Below are positions 34,806-42,680 of a DNA stretch of 64,000 nucleotides, piece by piece. The translations under genes and the position numbers were made by a program. Below the pieces are notes generated by a model. The model had not been told where the DNA came from and did not search any database. It was given only the letters and a program-made list of their open reading frames with translations. Location of the stretch: contig NZ_LT629939.1 in NCBI RefSeq assembly GCF_900104615.1, forward strand, positions 2,242,123 through 2,306,122, read 5' to 3'. Position 1 is the stretch's first letter; every line of letters starts with the position of its first letter. This DNA is from Merdimmobilis hominis. Lineage in GTDB: Bacteria; Bacillota; Clostridia; Oscillospirales; Ruminococcaceae.

Positions 34806-35891
34806 ATGGAAAAGAAAAAACTGATAGGGGCCGGTCTGTTGATCGGCTTGGTCTCGGTTGCCCTTGTCAAGCTGGGGAATCCGGCAAACATGGGTTTCTG
34901 CATCGCTTGCTTTTTGAGGGATATTGCCGGCGGTGTTGGACTGCACCGTGCCGCTGTGGTGCAGTATCTGCGCCCGGAGATTATGGGCTTGGTTCTGGGG
35001 GCGTTTGGCATGGCCTTGGCCAACAAGGAATTTAAGGCCAAAGGCGGTTCTGCTCCGGCAACCCGTTTTGTTTTGGGCTTTTTTGTCATGGTTGGCGCAC
35101 TGATGTTTTTGGGTTGCCCCCTTCGCATGGTGCTTCGCATCGGTGGTGGCGACCTAAATGCAGTGGTCGGGCTTGTTGGGTTTATTGCAGGTATCGCCGT
35201 TGGAGTGCTGTTCCTCAACCGCGGCTTCAGCCTGAAGCGCACCTACTCCCTAAGCCGGGGAGAGGGTTATGTATTCCCTGCGGTGAATGTAGGTCTGCTG
35301 TTGCTTTTGGTGGCTGCTCCTTCCTTTATCTTCTTCAGTACAGAGGGTCCTGGCTCAATGCGTGCCCCCCTCTGGGCTGCTCTGGGAGCCGGCCTTGTGG
35401 TAGGTGCTATCGCCCAGCGCACCCGTCTTTGCATGGTTGGCGGCATCCGGGATATGATGCTTTTCCGGGATTGGACGCTGCTGTCCGGCTTTGTGGCTAT
35501 CATCGCGGCAACTGCGGTGTGCAACATCGCCCTTGGCAACTTCCATCTGGGCTTTGCCGGACAGGCAGTTGCCCATACCGATGGCCTGTGGAATTTCCTT
35601 GGTATGGCTGTTGTCGGTTGGGGTTCTGTTCTTTTGGGCGGCTGTCCTCTGCGTCAGCTTATCCTGGCAGGTGAGGGAAACTCAGACTCTGTCGTTGCGG
35701 TTTTGGGCATGATTGTGGGAGCAGCCTTCTGCCACAACTTCGGTTTGGCTTCGTCTGGAGCAGGTCCCACTGCAAACGGCAAGGTTGCGGTTGTCATCGC
35801 CATGGCAGTCATCGCTGCCATCGCTGTGCTCAATACCAAAGTGGAAACAGCGTCTGCTTCCAATAAGCAGAACGCAGCAGAAAGGGGATAG
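34806..35891 (+). CDS. yedE: YedE-family putative selenium transporter
   Basis: A 361-residue membrane protein of the YeeE/YedE family, with about ten helices and two conserved Cys-bearing loops: ANMGFCIACFLRDIAGGVGLH in the first half, MFLGCPLRMVLRIGGGDLNA, then AQRTRLCMVGGIRDMMLF and LLGGCPLRQLILAGEGNSDS in the second half. The repeated GCPLR motifs show an internal duplication. The ATG at 34806 is used; GTG 34791 lacks a ribosome site. It is followed directly by the TusA-like and DUF3343 genes, the standard yedE selenium set. Confidence 0.92.
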   Translation: MEKKKLIGAGLLIGLVSVALVKLGNPANMGFCIACFLRDIAGGVGLHRAAVVQYLRPEIMGLVLGAFGMALANKEFKAKGGSAPATRFVLGFFVMVGALMFLGCPLRMVLRIGGGDLNAVVGLVGFIAGIAVGVLFLNRGFSLKRTYSLSRGEGYVFPAVNVGLLLLLVAAPSFIFFSTEGPGSMRAPLWAALGAGLVVGAIAQRTRLCMVGGIRDMMLFRDWTLLSGFVAIIAATAVCNIALGNFHLGFAGQAVAHTDGLWNFLGMAVVGWGSVLLGGCPLRQLILAGEGNSDSVVAVLGMIVGAAFCHNFGLASSGAGPTANGKVAVVIAMAVIAAIAVLNTKVETASASNKQNAAERG

Positions 35892-35897
35892 AAAACA

Positions 35898-36107
35898 ATG
35901 GCTGTTATTGTGGATGCGTGCGGACGCTCCTGCCCGGAGCCGGTTCTTCTGACAAAAAAAGCACTGGCCAGCAAAGGGGATCATTATGAGGTGCTGGTAG
36001 ACAATGTCACCGCCAAAGAAAATGTGACCCGGTTTGCCAAAAATGCAGGCTATACGGTGTCGGTGAGCCAGGAAGAGGATGTTTACCGCCTCTCTTTGAC
36101 CAAATAG
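35898..36107 (+). CDS. yedF: TusA/YedF-like sulfur (selenium) carrier protein
   Basis: A 69-residue member of the TusA family. The persulfide-carrying Cys is in CGRSCPEPVLLTKKAL (the CPxP motif, Cys 13). It probably accepts sulfur or selenium as a persulfide or perselenide and hands it on. Six bases separate it from yedE. In E. coli YedF this domain is fused to a further C-terminal part; here that part is encoded separately by the next gene. Confidence 0.9.
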   Translation: MAVIVDACGRSCPEPVLLTKKALASKGDHYEVLVDNVTAKENVTRFAKNAGYTVSVSQEEDVYRLSLTK

Positions 36108-36117
36108 GCAGCCGCAT

Positions 36118-36360
36118 ATGATGTATATTGCAACTTTTTTCAACCATTACAACGCAGTGAAGTTCTCCAGGGAGCTGCGGGAGGCGGGGATAGAGCATGA
36201 TGTGATGCCTGTCCCGCGCAAGCTGAGCTCTTCCTGTGGCAGTTGTGTGCGCTTCTCCACCGAGGGTGATCCTCTGCGGTTCGTGGATGATGGGGTGGAG
36301 AAGATTGTGGAGGTGCAAGAGGCTCATACATACGCTGTGGTATATGAATGCGAAGAATAG
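36118..36360 (+). CDS. DUF3343 family putative Se/S carrier protein
   Basis: An 80-residue protein of the DUF3343 type (MMYIATFFNHYNAVKFSRELREAG ... PVPRKLSSSCGSCVRF). The motif SSSCGSCVRF holds the reactive pair of cysteines. It is the third gene of the yedE operon and corresponds to the portion that follows the TusA domain in longer YedF proteins. The function is inferred from association only. Confidence 0.85.
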   Translation: MMYIATFFNHYNAVKFSRELREAGIEHDVMPVPRKLSSSCGSCVRFSTEGDPLRFVDDGVEKIVEVQEAHTYAVVYECEE

Positions 36361-36384
36361 GCACTGGCTGCCGCAGCTGGCGCA

Positions 36385-36416
36385 AGAAAAGCCGGGGGAA
36401 ACCCCGGCTTTTCTTA
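36385..36416 (+). terminator. Terminator of the yedE operon
   Basis: GAAAAGCCGGGG and CCCCGGCTTTTC form a 12-bp stem with a GAAA-type loop, followed by TTATTG. Confidence 0.88.
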
Positions 36417-36433
36417 TTGTCTCTACAAAAATG

Positions 36434-36496
36434 ATTGACATATTATAATAGTATGATTATACTAGTATAATATAGTAATTAAAACTATATTATACT
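36434..36496 (+). promoter_or_regulatory. Promoter and perfect inverted-repeat operator of the nitronate monooxygenase gene
   Basis: A sigma-A promoter TTGACA (36436-36441)-17 bases-TATACT, then AGTATAATATAGT (36464-36476) and ACTATATTATACT (36484-36496), a perfect 13-bp inverted repeat with spacer AATTAAA. It overlaps the likely transcription start, so a repressor bound there would block transcription. Confidence 0.75.
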
Positions 36497-36520
36497 ATGT
36501 TTTTTATATGGAGGTTTGTT

Positions 36521-37576
36521 ATGAGATTACCGCCTTTAAAGATACAGGAATTGACTGCCCGTGTGCCAATCATCCAAGGAGGAATGGGAATTGGTGTAAG
36601 CCTTTCCTCATTGGCGGGTGCCGTGGCTCGGGAAGGGGGGATCGGCGTCCTCTCTGCTGCCCAGCCCGGGTACCGGGAGCCAGATTTTGCCGACCATCCA
36701 CATGAAGCGAACCTCCGGGCGCTGAGCCGGGAGATCCACAGGGCCAAAGAGATTTCCGGCGGAGGGATCATCGGGGTCAACATCATGTGCGCCATGAAAA
36801 ATTATGAACAGTATGTAAAGTGCTGCATCGACAGCGGCGCCGACCTGATTATCTCTGGAGCGGGGCTGCCCACCAATCTGCCGGAGCTGGTAAAGGGCTC
36901 GGGCATTAAAATCGCCCCTATCGTCTCGCCGCCCAAATCCGCCAAGGTGCTGCTGAAAATGTGGGACCGCCACCACGGCACCACTGCCGACTTAGTGGTG
37001 ATCGAAGGACCAAAAGCCGGAGGCCACCTGGGCTACAGCCAAGAGGATTTGGACAAGTATGCCGGGACCGACTATGATAAGGAAATCCAGGAGATTCTTG
37101 CCATCGTAGCGGGCTATGAGGAGAAGTACAACAAGAAGATCCCGGTGGTGTTTGCCGGAGGGGTCTATGACCGGGCGGACATCGACCATTATCTCGCCTT
37201 GGGCTGCGCCGGGGTGCAGATGGCTACCCGTTTTGTAGTCACCGAAGAGTGCGACGCCTCCCCAGCCTTCAAGCAGGCATACTTGGACGCTAAACAAGAG
37301 GACATCATGATTGTCAAAAGCCCGGTGGGGATGCCTGGACGTGCCATCCGCACCCCCTTCATTCAAGCCAGGATGCAGGAGAGAGAGCAGGTTTCCCACT
37401 GTTACCAGTGCATGAACCGGTGCGACATCGCCACCACCCCCTATTGTATCACTGGCGCATTGGTGCGTGCGGTGACTGGGGATGTGGACAACGCCCTTGT
37501 TTTTTGCGGGGAAAATGCCTGGCGGCTCCAGGAGATGACCACCGTCCACGACCTGATGGAAGAGCTGGCCCGATAA
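36521..37576 (+). CDS. Nitronate monooxygenase-like flavoprotein
   Basis: A 351-residue TIM-barrel FMN enzyme of the nitronate monooxygenase/2-nitropropane dioxygenase family. VPIIQGGMGIGVSLSSLAGAVA, GVNIMCAM, VVIEGPKAGGHLGY (the His next to the flavin), VFAGGVYDRADIDHYLALGCAGVQMATRFV and SPVGMPGRAI are conserved. The C terminus contains a Cys cluster (CYQCMNRCDI) of unknown use. GGAGGT precedes the ATG at 36521. It is monocistronic; the group includes FabK-like enoyl reductases, but that role is less likely without fab neighbours. Confidence 0.88.
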   Translation: MRLPPLKIQELTARVPIIQGGMGIGVSLSSLAGAVAREGGIGVLSAAQPGYREPDFADHPHEANLRALSREIHRAKEISGGGIIGVNIMCAMKNYEQYVKCCIDSGADLIISGAGLPTNLPELVKGSGIKIAPIVSPPKSAKVLLKMWDRHHGTTADLVVIEGPKAGGHLGYSQEDLDKYAGTDYDKEIQEILAIVAGYEEKYNKKIPVVFAGGVYDRADIDHYLALGCAGVQMATRFVVTEECDASPAFKQAYLDAKQEDIMIVKSPVGMPGRAIRTPFIQARMQEREQVSHCYQCMNRCDIATTPYCITGALVRAVTGDVDNALVFCGENAWRLQEMTTVHDLMEELAR

Positions 37577-38100
37577 TCTATTATAATAAGGTGTACCTCG
37601 CACTCCCCGGTGAGATCCTGCCGCTGGGGAGTTTTCCTTGTGAGGAGGGACCGCTCCTCGTAGGGATTGCCTGCTTGGGAGAAGTGTACCTTCCTTTTAT
37701 TCTTATTTATCACTGCCCTGCCAACAGGTACGACACCGAAATGGAGCAGATGAGTTCCCGCCTCTCGGGCCGAGATATTTTCACGACCGATCTTCCCTCT
37801 ATCCGGATAGAAATCACCTCTGGGAGCCAGCCGCTGCACAGTATTGCAGCGGCTGGCTTTCCTGTTGCCATAGTATAAGCCTGCGGAGGGAAATTGGCTT
37901 TCATAAAATTTGATTTCAGACGGAGAAACGGCAAGATAAGCCCATTTTGAGCCAGAACTCAGGAGCGGTGCTATCGGGATCAGTGGATTATCATCCCCCT
38001 GTAATTGGGCAACTGGAGGGGGATATCATCCGGCAGCGGGGGGTGACTGCCTGCTTTTCCCGACGCAAATGGGGATTTTCTTAAAATTTTACATCTATGC
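37577..38100 (+). other. Structured non-coding leader-like region
   Basis: About 520 bases without a convincing gene. Hairpins include CACTCCCC/GGGGAGT (37610-37642), GAGGAG/CTCCTC (37641-37658) and ATCCCCCT/AGGGGGAT (37994-38027). A strong terminator sits at 37826-37862. The first 260 bases plus terminator look like a transcribed RNA (small RNA or attenuator). I recognise no known riboswitch core. Confidence 0.45.
37826..37862 (+). terminator. Strong terminator
   Basis: GCCAGCCGCTGC and GCAGCGGCTGGC pair perfectly over 12 bp with an 8-base loop; TTTCC follows. Confidence 0.8.
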
Positions 38101-38101
38101 A

Positions 38102-38144
38102 TTGACATTTATCGATTTATAGAATATAATATAAATCGATAAAT
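38102..38144 (+). promoter_or_regulatory. Promoter and ArsR-type operator
   Basis: TTGACA (38102-38107)-17 bases-TATAAT (38125-38130). ATTTATCGATTTAT (38107-38120) and ATAAATCGATAAAT (38131-38144) are a perfect 14-bp inverted repeat centred on the -10 box. This is the usual layout for an ArsR/SmtB repressor that controls its own gene. Confidence 0.88.
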
Positions 38145-38163
38145 ATAGATTTGAGGTGATTGT

Positions 38164-39420
38164 GTGGGAAAGGATTACACAGAAAATGTCCAGCTGTTCA
38201 AAGCGTTCTGCGATGAAAACCGCTGGAGAATCCTAGAGATCCTCCAAGAAGGGGAGCGGTGCGCCTGCGTCCTGCTGAATGAGTTGGAGATCAGCCAGTC
38301 CACATTATCCCATCATATGCGGATTCTCTGCGATTCCGGGGTGGTCGTGGGCCGCAAAGAGGGAAAGTGGATTCACTACTCCATCAGCGAATCGGGGATG
38401 GAAAAGGCCAAGCGCCGGATTGACCAGCTGCTAGAACAGAGCATACGCCCCTCTACTGCTGTAAAAGGGATTGAGAGGGATAGATTGACCGAAAAGACCA
38501 AACTCTATGTCCTGACTGGTTTTTTAGGGTCTGGCAAGACGACTGTTTTGCTCCGGCTGCTGGAAGCGCTGAAGGGGAAACGGGTCGGCGTCATTCAAAA
38601 TGAATTTGGAAAATTGGGGATCGACGGCACCATCCTGCGCAACGATGATATCCAAATGGTGGAGATCAACCGCGGCTCCATCTTCTGCTCCTGCCTGAAA
38701 TTGTCTTTTGTGCAGGCTTTGGCGGAGATGGCCCAACAGGACTTTGATTACCTGTTTGTGGAGAGCTCCGGCCTGGGAGATCCCTCCAATGTAGAGGAGA
38801 TTCTAGAAGCGGCAAAAGCCCTTGCTGGAGATCGGTATTCTTTCCAAGGCGCCATCTGTCTGGTAGATTCAGTCAACTTCCTGGATCAGCTGGAGGATTT
38901 GGAAACAGTGTACCGTCAGCTGAAACATTGCCATCTAGCTGTCCTCACCAAGGTGGACCTGGTGGATGGGGAACGGATTTGCGCACTGAAAGCAAAAATC
39001 CGGGAGATCAATCCAAAATGCCGGATTGACGTCAGTTCCCATGGGAATCTGAATTTAGGGTTTTTGGAAGAGAACCTGATGCAGTACCAGTGGGCTGAAG
39101 GGGAAGAGACCACCAACAGCGAAGAAGCCAAACCCAAGACTTTGGTCCTCCAATTTGAGGGGGAAGTGGAGCGGGAGAAACTAGAGCGCTTTTTAGCCGA
39201 GATAGAAGCTGACCTGTACCGGGCCAAAGGCTTTTTCCATCTGAAAGGGCAGGGGTGGAACCAGGTGGATTTGGTTGGGCAGCAGGTTGACTGCACACCC
39301 TGTGAGGAAAAGGAAATCTCCCAAATGGTTTTGATTTCCAAGATCGGGCCTGCGGTGATCAAAAAAATATTCAGCGCTTGGGAAAGCCAAGTGGGCCTGC
39401 CCATGCAGCTGAAAAATTAG
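38164..39420 (+). CDS. ArsR-type regulator fused to CobW/COG0523 GTPase
   Basis: A 418-residue fusion. Residues 1-95 are an ArsR winged helix (FCDENRWRILEILQEGERCACVLLNELEISQSTLSHHMRIL, with the metal-binding-like CAC where ArsR has CVC). From about residue 112 comes a CobW-type G protein: LTGFLGSGKTTVLLRLL (Walker A), VIQNEFGKLGIDG, the metal motif GSIFCSCLK (CxC), VESSGLGDP (Walker B), LTKVDLVDG, and a C-terminal CobW_C domain ending near GLPMQLKN. GTG start after GAGGTG. It may couple DNA release to metal binding and GTP use. The downstream genes suggest arsenic or another thiophilic metal. Confidence 0.9.
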   Translation: MGKDYTENVQLFKAFCDENRWRILEILQEGERCACVLLNELEISQSTLSHHMRILCDSGVVVGRKEGKWIHYSISESGMEKAKRRIDQLLEQSIRPSTAVKGIERDRLTEKTKLYVLTGFLGSGKTTVLLRLLEALKGKRVGVIQNEFGKLGIDGTILRNDDIQMVEINRGSIFCSCLKLSFVQALAEMAQQDFDYLFVESSGLGDPSNVEEILEAAKALAGDRYSFQGAICLVDSVNFLDQLEDLETVYRQLKHCHLAVLTKVDLVDGERICALKAKIREINPKCRIDVSSHGNLNLGFLEENLMQYQWAEGEETTNSEEAKPKTLVLQFEGEVEREKLERFLAEIEADLYRAKGFFHLKGQGWNQVDLVGQQVDCTPCEEKEISQMVLISKIGPAVIKKIFSAWESQVGLPMQLKN

Positions 39421-39432
39421 GAGGGATGGGGC

Positions 39433-39666
39433 TTGCAGATCAAAGTGATCGGTACCGGATGCGACAAATGCGATAAACTGTATGGGAATACCCAAGAGGC
39501 TTTGACAGAACTGGGGATAGAGGCCCAGCTGGAAAAGGTGGAGGACCTTTTGGAAATTGTCAAATTAGGGGTGATGACGTCCCCCTCCCTGATGATTGAC
39601 GGGAAGCTGGTAGTCAGCGGCCAGGTCGTGTCAAAGGACAAAATAAAAAAGTTGTTGAGGCCGTAA
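39433..39666 (+). CDS. Thioredoxin-like small redox protein (TM0996/MTH895 family)
   Basis: A 77-residue redox protein with CDKC (Cys 10 and Cys 13) as active site: GTGCDKCDKLYGNTQEALTELG, and the cis-Pro loop TSPSLMIDGKLV. This family is regularly encoded next to ArsP-type permeases and ArsR regulators. The start is TTG at 39433 after GGAGGGATGG. It probably reduces or delivers the metalloid for the following permease. Confidence 0.88.
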   Translation: MQIKVIGTGCDKCDKLYGNTQEALTELGIEAQLEKVEDLLEIVKLGVMTSPSLMIDGKLVVSGQVVSKDKIKKLLRP

Positions 39667-39714
39667 CAAGCCTCGCCCTGCTGGCTGCCGAAAGGCGGCC
39701 AATTTTGGGACAAA

Positions 39715-39745
39715 TAAATCGATAAAACTAAATTTATAAATATAA
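39715..39745 (+). promoter_or_regulatory. Second ArsR-like half operator ahead of the permease
   Basis: AAATAAATCGATAAA repeats the downstream arm of the operator at 38131-38144 (ATAAATCGATAAAT). It lies about 30 bases before the permease ribosome site and could provide extra control. Confidence 0.55.
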
Positions 39746-39763
39746 TTGGAGGGTCACAACCCG

Positions 39764-40777
39764 ATGGAAATCATCAAAGGAATCTGGTTTTTTGTGCAAG
39801 ATCAAATCTTGGGGATGAAATGGCTCAACCGTGTTGTGGGCAACCTATTGACCAGCTTAGGGGTGGATTTGGAATCTCAGCTGGGGGCGGGGCTCCAGTT
39901 TTTCATTTACGACACCGTTAAAATTTTTGTGCTGCTCTCGGTGCTGATTTTTGGCATCTCCTACATTCAGAGCTATTTTCCCCCAGAACGGACGAAGAAG
40001 ATTTTGGGGCGCTTTCATGGCTTGGGGGCCAACACTTTGTCCGCCCTGTTGGGGACGGTGACCCCATTTTGTTCCTGCTCGTCGATTCCCTTGTTTATTG
40101 GGTTCACCGGCGCAGGTCTCCCTTTGGGGGTCACTTTCTCCTTCCTCATCTCTTCTCCGCTAGTGGATTTGGGCTCACTGGTGCTGCTAACTAGCATCTT
40201 CGGCGGAAAGATCGCCATTGCTTATGTAGTCGTCGGCCTTGTACTGGCAGTAGCGGGGGGAAGCCTTATAGAAAAGCTCCATTTGGAGGAGTATGTGGAG
40301 GAGTTTATCCGCAGCGCCGGACCAGTGGATTTGGAGGCGCCAGAACTCACAACACAAGACCGCCTTGCCTTCGCCAAAGAGCAGGTCTTGGAGACGGTTA
40401 AAAAGGTCGCCCCCTATATTGTTGTCGGGGTGGGAATCGGGGCACTGATCCACAACTTTATCCCGGAAAGTTTTGTCCAAGAGGTTTTGGGTGGGGATAA
40501 ATGGTATTCTGTCCCCTTGGCGACGTTCATCGGTGTCCCCATGTATGCGGATATCTTTGGGACCATCCCAGTAGCGGAGAGCCTGTTTGCAAAAGGCGCT
40601 GGCCTGGGGACGATCCTCGCCTTTATGATGGGGGTGACAGCGCTGTCGCTGCCCTCAATGATCATGCTGCGAAAGGCTGTAAAACCAAAATTGTTGGCCA
40701 TCTTTATTGGAATTGTAGCCGTTGGGATCATATTGATTGGCTACTTATTTAATGCGGCAGCATTTCTATTTGTTTAA
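39764..40777 (+). CDS. ArsP-like permease (DUF318 family)
   Basis: A 337-residue membrane permease of the DUF318/ArsP family with about eight helices. The hallmark loop TPFCSCSSIPLFIGFTGAGLPLGVTFSFLISSPLVD is intact. ArsP members export trivalent organoarsenicals, others act on unknown metals. The ATG at 39764 (MEIIKGIWFFVQDQIL) follows GGAGG. It is the third gene of an operon behind the ArsR-CobW fusion, controlled by operators at 38107 and 39715. Confidence 0.9.
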   Translation: MEIIKGIWFFVQDQILGMKWLNRVVGNLLTSLGVDLESQLGAGLQFFIYDTVKIFVLLSVLIFGISYIQSYFPPERTKKILGRFHGLGANTLSALLGTVTPFCSCSSIPLFIGFTGAGLPLGVTFSFLISSPLVDLGSLVLLTSIFGGKIAIAYVVVGLVLAVAGGSLIEKLHLEEYVEEFIRSAGPVDLEAPELTTQDRLAFAKEQVLETVKKVAPYIVVGVGIGALIHNFIPESFVQEVLGGDKWYSVPLATFIGVPMYADIFGTIPVAESLFAKGAGLGTILAFMMGVTALSLPSMIMLRKAVKPKLLAIFIGIVAVGIILIGYLFNAAAFLFV

Positions 40778-41008
40778 GAAATCAAAATAAAGACTAGAAT
40801 TTTGAAAAGTGCATAGAAAAATGAATGGAGATAAATTGTGGTACCCATATGCGGGAAGATCCGCTGTTATCCGCACTGTCGGTTTTCGGGCTTCATATTC
40901 ACGGATGGTTGACTGTGTAAAACCCAGCAGATCCACAAGCTACCCTTGTGTCAAGCAGCGATGTTTTCGCCAATCATGCATCAAATGCCCATTTGCCAGC
41001 TCCCTTAC
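40778..41008. other. Intergenic, decayed DNA
   Basis: No gene here. A minus-strand piece of about 33 residues (LVDLLGFTQSTIREYEARK...) near 40845-40945 could be the end of a lost regulator, but I cannot name it. Confidence 0.35.
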
Positions 41009-41240
41009 CTAAAATGCATTGTAAACAAAGGCGATCTTTGAATCTAGGGAAAACAGCAGGGAAGAACTCCACTGGAACAGGAAGAGATTTTTGATTGTCC
41101 CATCCAGCAAATTGATGAGAACCTCCACCGCCCGGAAGGTCATATAGCTGATACCCAGCAACCGGAAGATGGAGAGCAGCCCCCAGACTTCCCCCACTTT
41201 GACCAGTGCCAAGGGTAGGACGGCCAGTACGACTCCAGGC
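41009..41240 (-). pseudogene. Remnant of a dltB-like O-acyltransferase
   Basis: A minus-strand fragment LVKVGEVWGLLSIFRLLGISYMTFRAVEVLINLLDG TIKN matches the core of DltB/MBOAT acyltransferases (GISYxTFRAxxxxIxxxDG). It lacks the N and C parts, has lost the frame upstream near 41220, and no dltA, dltC or dltD is nearby. It is a dead remnant of a D-alanine (or similar) transfer gene. Confidence 0.65.
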
Positions 41241-41497
41241 CAAATCCGTCACAATATTGGAAACTAGCTCTGCCAGATAGGGATGGATCCCCATTTTGTT
41301 GTTTGGCGCTTCTGGAAGCGGATTTTTTGCCGCGTCGGAGGTGGAATCATATACTTATGTGCCGGAAGATATGGAATTTTCAGGGATCGAGGATGCCGCT
41401 GAATTTTGTTCAGTTGAAGGCAGGTCTTTTGATGCGGTACAGCCGGACAGCATAGCAATCAGCAGCATCCATAGAAGTTTTTTCGCAATTCCACCAT
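41241..41497 (-). pseudogene. Remnant of a lipoprotein gene
   Basis: On the minus strand a lipobox-type signal (KKLLWMLLIAMLSGCTASK) leads into a Ser-rich linker (SAASSIPENSISSG), then a TAA at 41355-41357 breaks the frame, which continues as VYDSTSDAAKNPLPEAPNNKMGIHPYLAELVSNIVTDLAW. A run of A near 41478-41483 separates the ATG after AGGAAAGG from the lipoprotein frame. Both point to decay. Confidence 0.6.
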
Positions 41498-41549
41498 CCT
41501 TTCCTGCGGCAGCCGGCCGGGCATTTTGATCTTGTTCCTGGGAAGCCTA

Positions 41550-41583
41550 ACCCACCAGCGCATCATGGCTGGTGGGTTAGGGG
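41550..41583. terminator. Stem-loop
   Basis: CTAACCCACCAGC and GCTGGTGGGTTAG form a 13-bp stem with an 8-base loop. No T-run of note, so termination is uncertain. Confidence 0.5.
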
Positions 41584-41759
41584 GGGAATCGGCTCAATGC
41601 AGAAGGAGTCCGCGCCGGTGTTTCCTAGATGACATAGGCCATATCTCAGGTGTAGCCCAGCACCTGACCGTAGATGGAAACGGTGCTCTGCTCCTGATTC
41701 TAGGTCTTGTTGTTGGGGGCGGTAGTTTTGAGCATCGAAAGGTAAACGACTAAGGATGA
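41584..41759 (-). other. Decayed coding sequence
   Basis: The minus strand shows short pieces in different frames (STVSIYGQVLGYT, DMAYVI, ETPARTPSALSRFPP) interrupted by stops, which looks like a decayed gene tail. I cannot name it. Confidence 0.35.
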
Positions 41760-42458
41760 TTATGTTACCGGTTGTTGTGCAGCGGCATTGGCAGCAGAGG
41801 TATCCAGCCCAAGGCTCTCCGCCCACTGGGTTACTGCGGCGGAGTCCAGATTTTCACCAAACCGCTGGCCCTTCAACCAATTGGCGCCGGGCGCCATTTC
41901 CACGAGGGTATCGCCGCTGGAACCAATCCCATCGGACATAGAGGTACAGAATGGGATGACCGTCTTGCCGGCCAAATCGCTGTTTTCCACAAAATTCCAG
42001 ACGATACTAGGGGCCTCACGCCACCAGAGGGGGTATCCCAGCAAAACGGTGTCATAGCCGCTTAGGTCGGGAATCCCTCCGGCGATGGTGGTGCGGTGGC
42101 TGGGATCCTCATGTTCGGCATTTACCCGGCTGTCGGGGTTGTTCCAGTTGAGGTCGTCATCGGTATAAGGCTGCTCCGGCACCAGTTCGAAAATATCCGC
42201 CCCCAAGGTGTCGGCGAGGGTCTCAGCCACCGCTTCGGTGTTGCCGCTGGCCGAGAAATAGACTACCAGTGTACCGCCTGCTGTCTCCAGCTCGCCAGGC
42301 TGTTCCCCCTGTTCAGGGGCAGATGACGCAGAGGAAGAGGAAGTGGAGCTGCCGGTGGAACTGGATTCTTGCCCCTGGTTGGAGGAGGCCAACTGTCCGC
42401 AAGCTGCCAGTGATAAAGACAGAACGGCGGCTATCAGCGTACAATATACTTTTTTCAT
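41760..42458 (-). CDS. Flavodoxin-domain lipoprotein
   Basis: A 232-residue exported lipoprotein: signal and lipobox (VLSLSLAACG, Cys 20), a Ser-rich linker (residues about 24-55), then a flavodoxin-type FMN domain: TLVVYFSASGNTEAVAETLADTLGADIFELVPEQPYT, LLGYPLWWREAPSIVWNF and KTVIPFCTSMSDGIGSS. The phosphate loop SASGNTE is intact. It probably shuttles electrons outside the membrane, as in the flavodoxin families of Clostridia. It is the only intact gene in a decayed stretch, and its promoter has a MerR-like layout. Confidence 0.88.
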   Translation of the reverse strand: MKKVYCTLIAAVLSLSLAACGQLASSNQGQESSSTGSSTSSSSASSAPEQGEQPGELETAGGTLVVYFSASGNTEAVAETLADTLGADIFELVPEQPYTDDDLNWNNPDSRVNAEHEDPSHRTTIAGGIPDLSGYDTVLLGYPLWWREAPSIVWNFVENSDLAGKTVIPFCTSMSDGIGSSGDTLVEMAPGANWLKGQRFGENLDSAAVTQWAESLGLDTSAANAAAQQPVT

Positions 42459-42510
42459 TTTAGAACCATTCCTTTCTGTTGATTTTACTTGAGATCTCCT
42501 TGTAATTAAG

Positions 42511-42541
42511 AGTATAACAACCGGTTGTTACAATCGGTCAA
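42511..42541 (-). promoter_or_regulatory. Promoter with 16-bp palindrome and 19-bp spacer
   Basis: On the minus strand TTGACC (42536-42541), a 19-base spacer, TATACT (42511-42516). The spacer contains the perfect palindrome TAACAACCGGTTGTTA (42515-42530). A 19-bp spacer filled by a dyad is the signature of MerR-family activation, where the regulator twists the promoter into line. No MerR gene is in the window. Confidence 0.7.
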
Positions 42542-42680
42542 GAGGGATTAAAAAACGAACTGTGAACTTTTTCCAAAGAAATTTAAAATTAAGGGCTGAA
42601 ATTGGAGGTACACCATGATGCAGGTCTGTAGGTAACCTGGTCCCCTGGATGTACAAGACAATTCGTAAGCGCTGAGGATC
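42542..42680. other. Intergenic
   Basis: AT-rich DNA upstream of the flavodoxin promoter; nothing recognisable. Confidence 0.4.
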
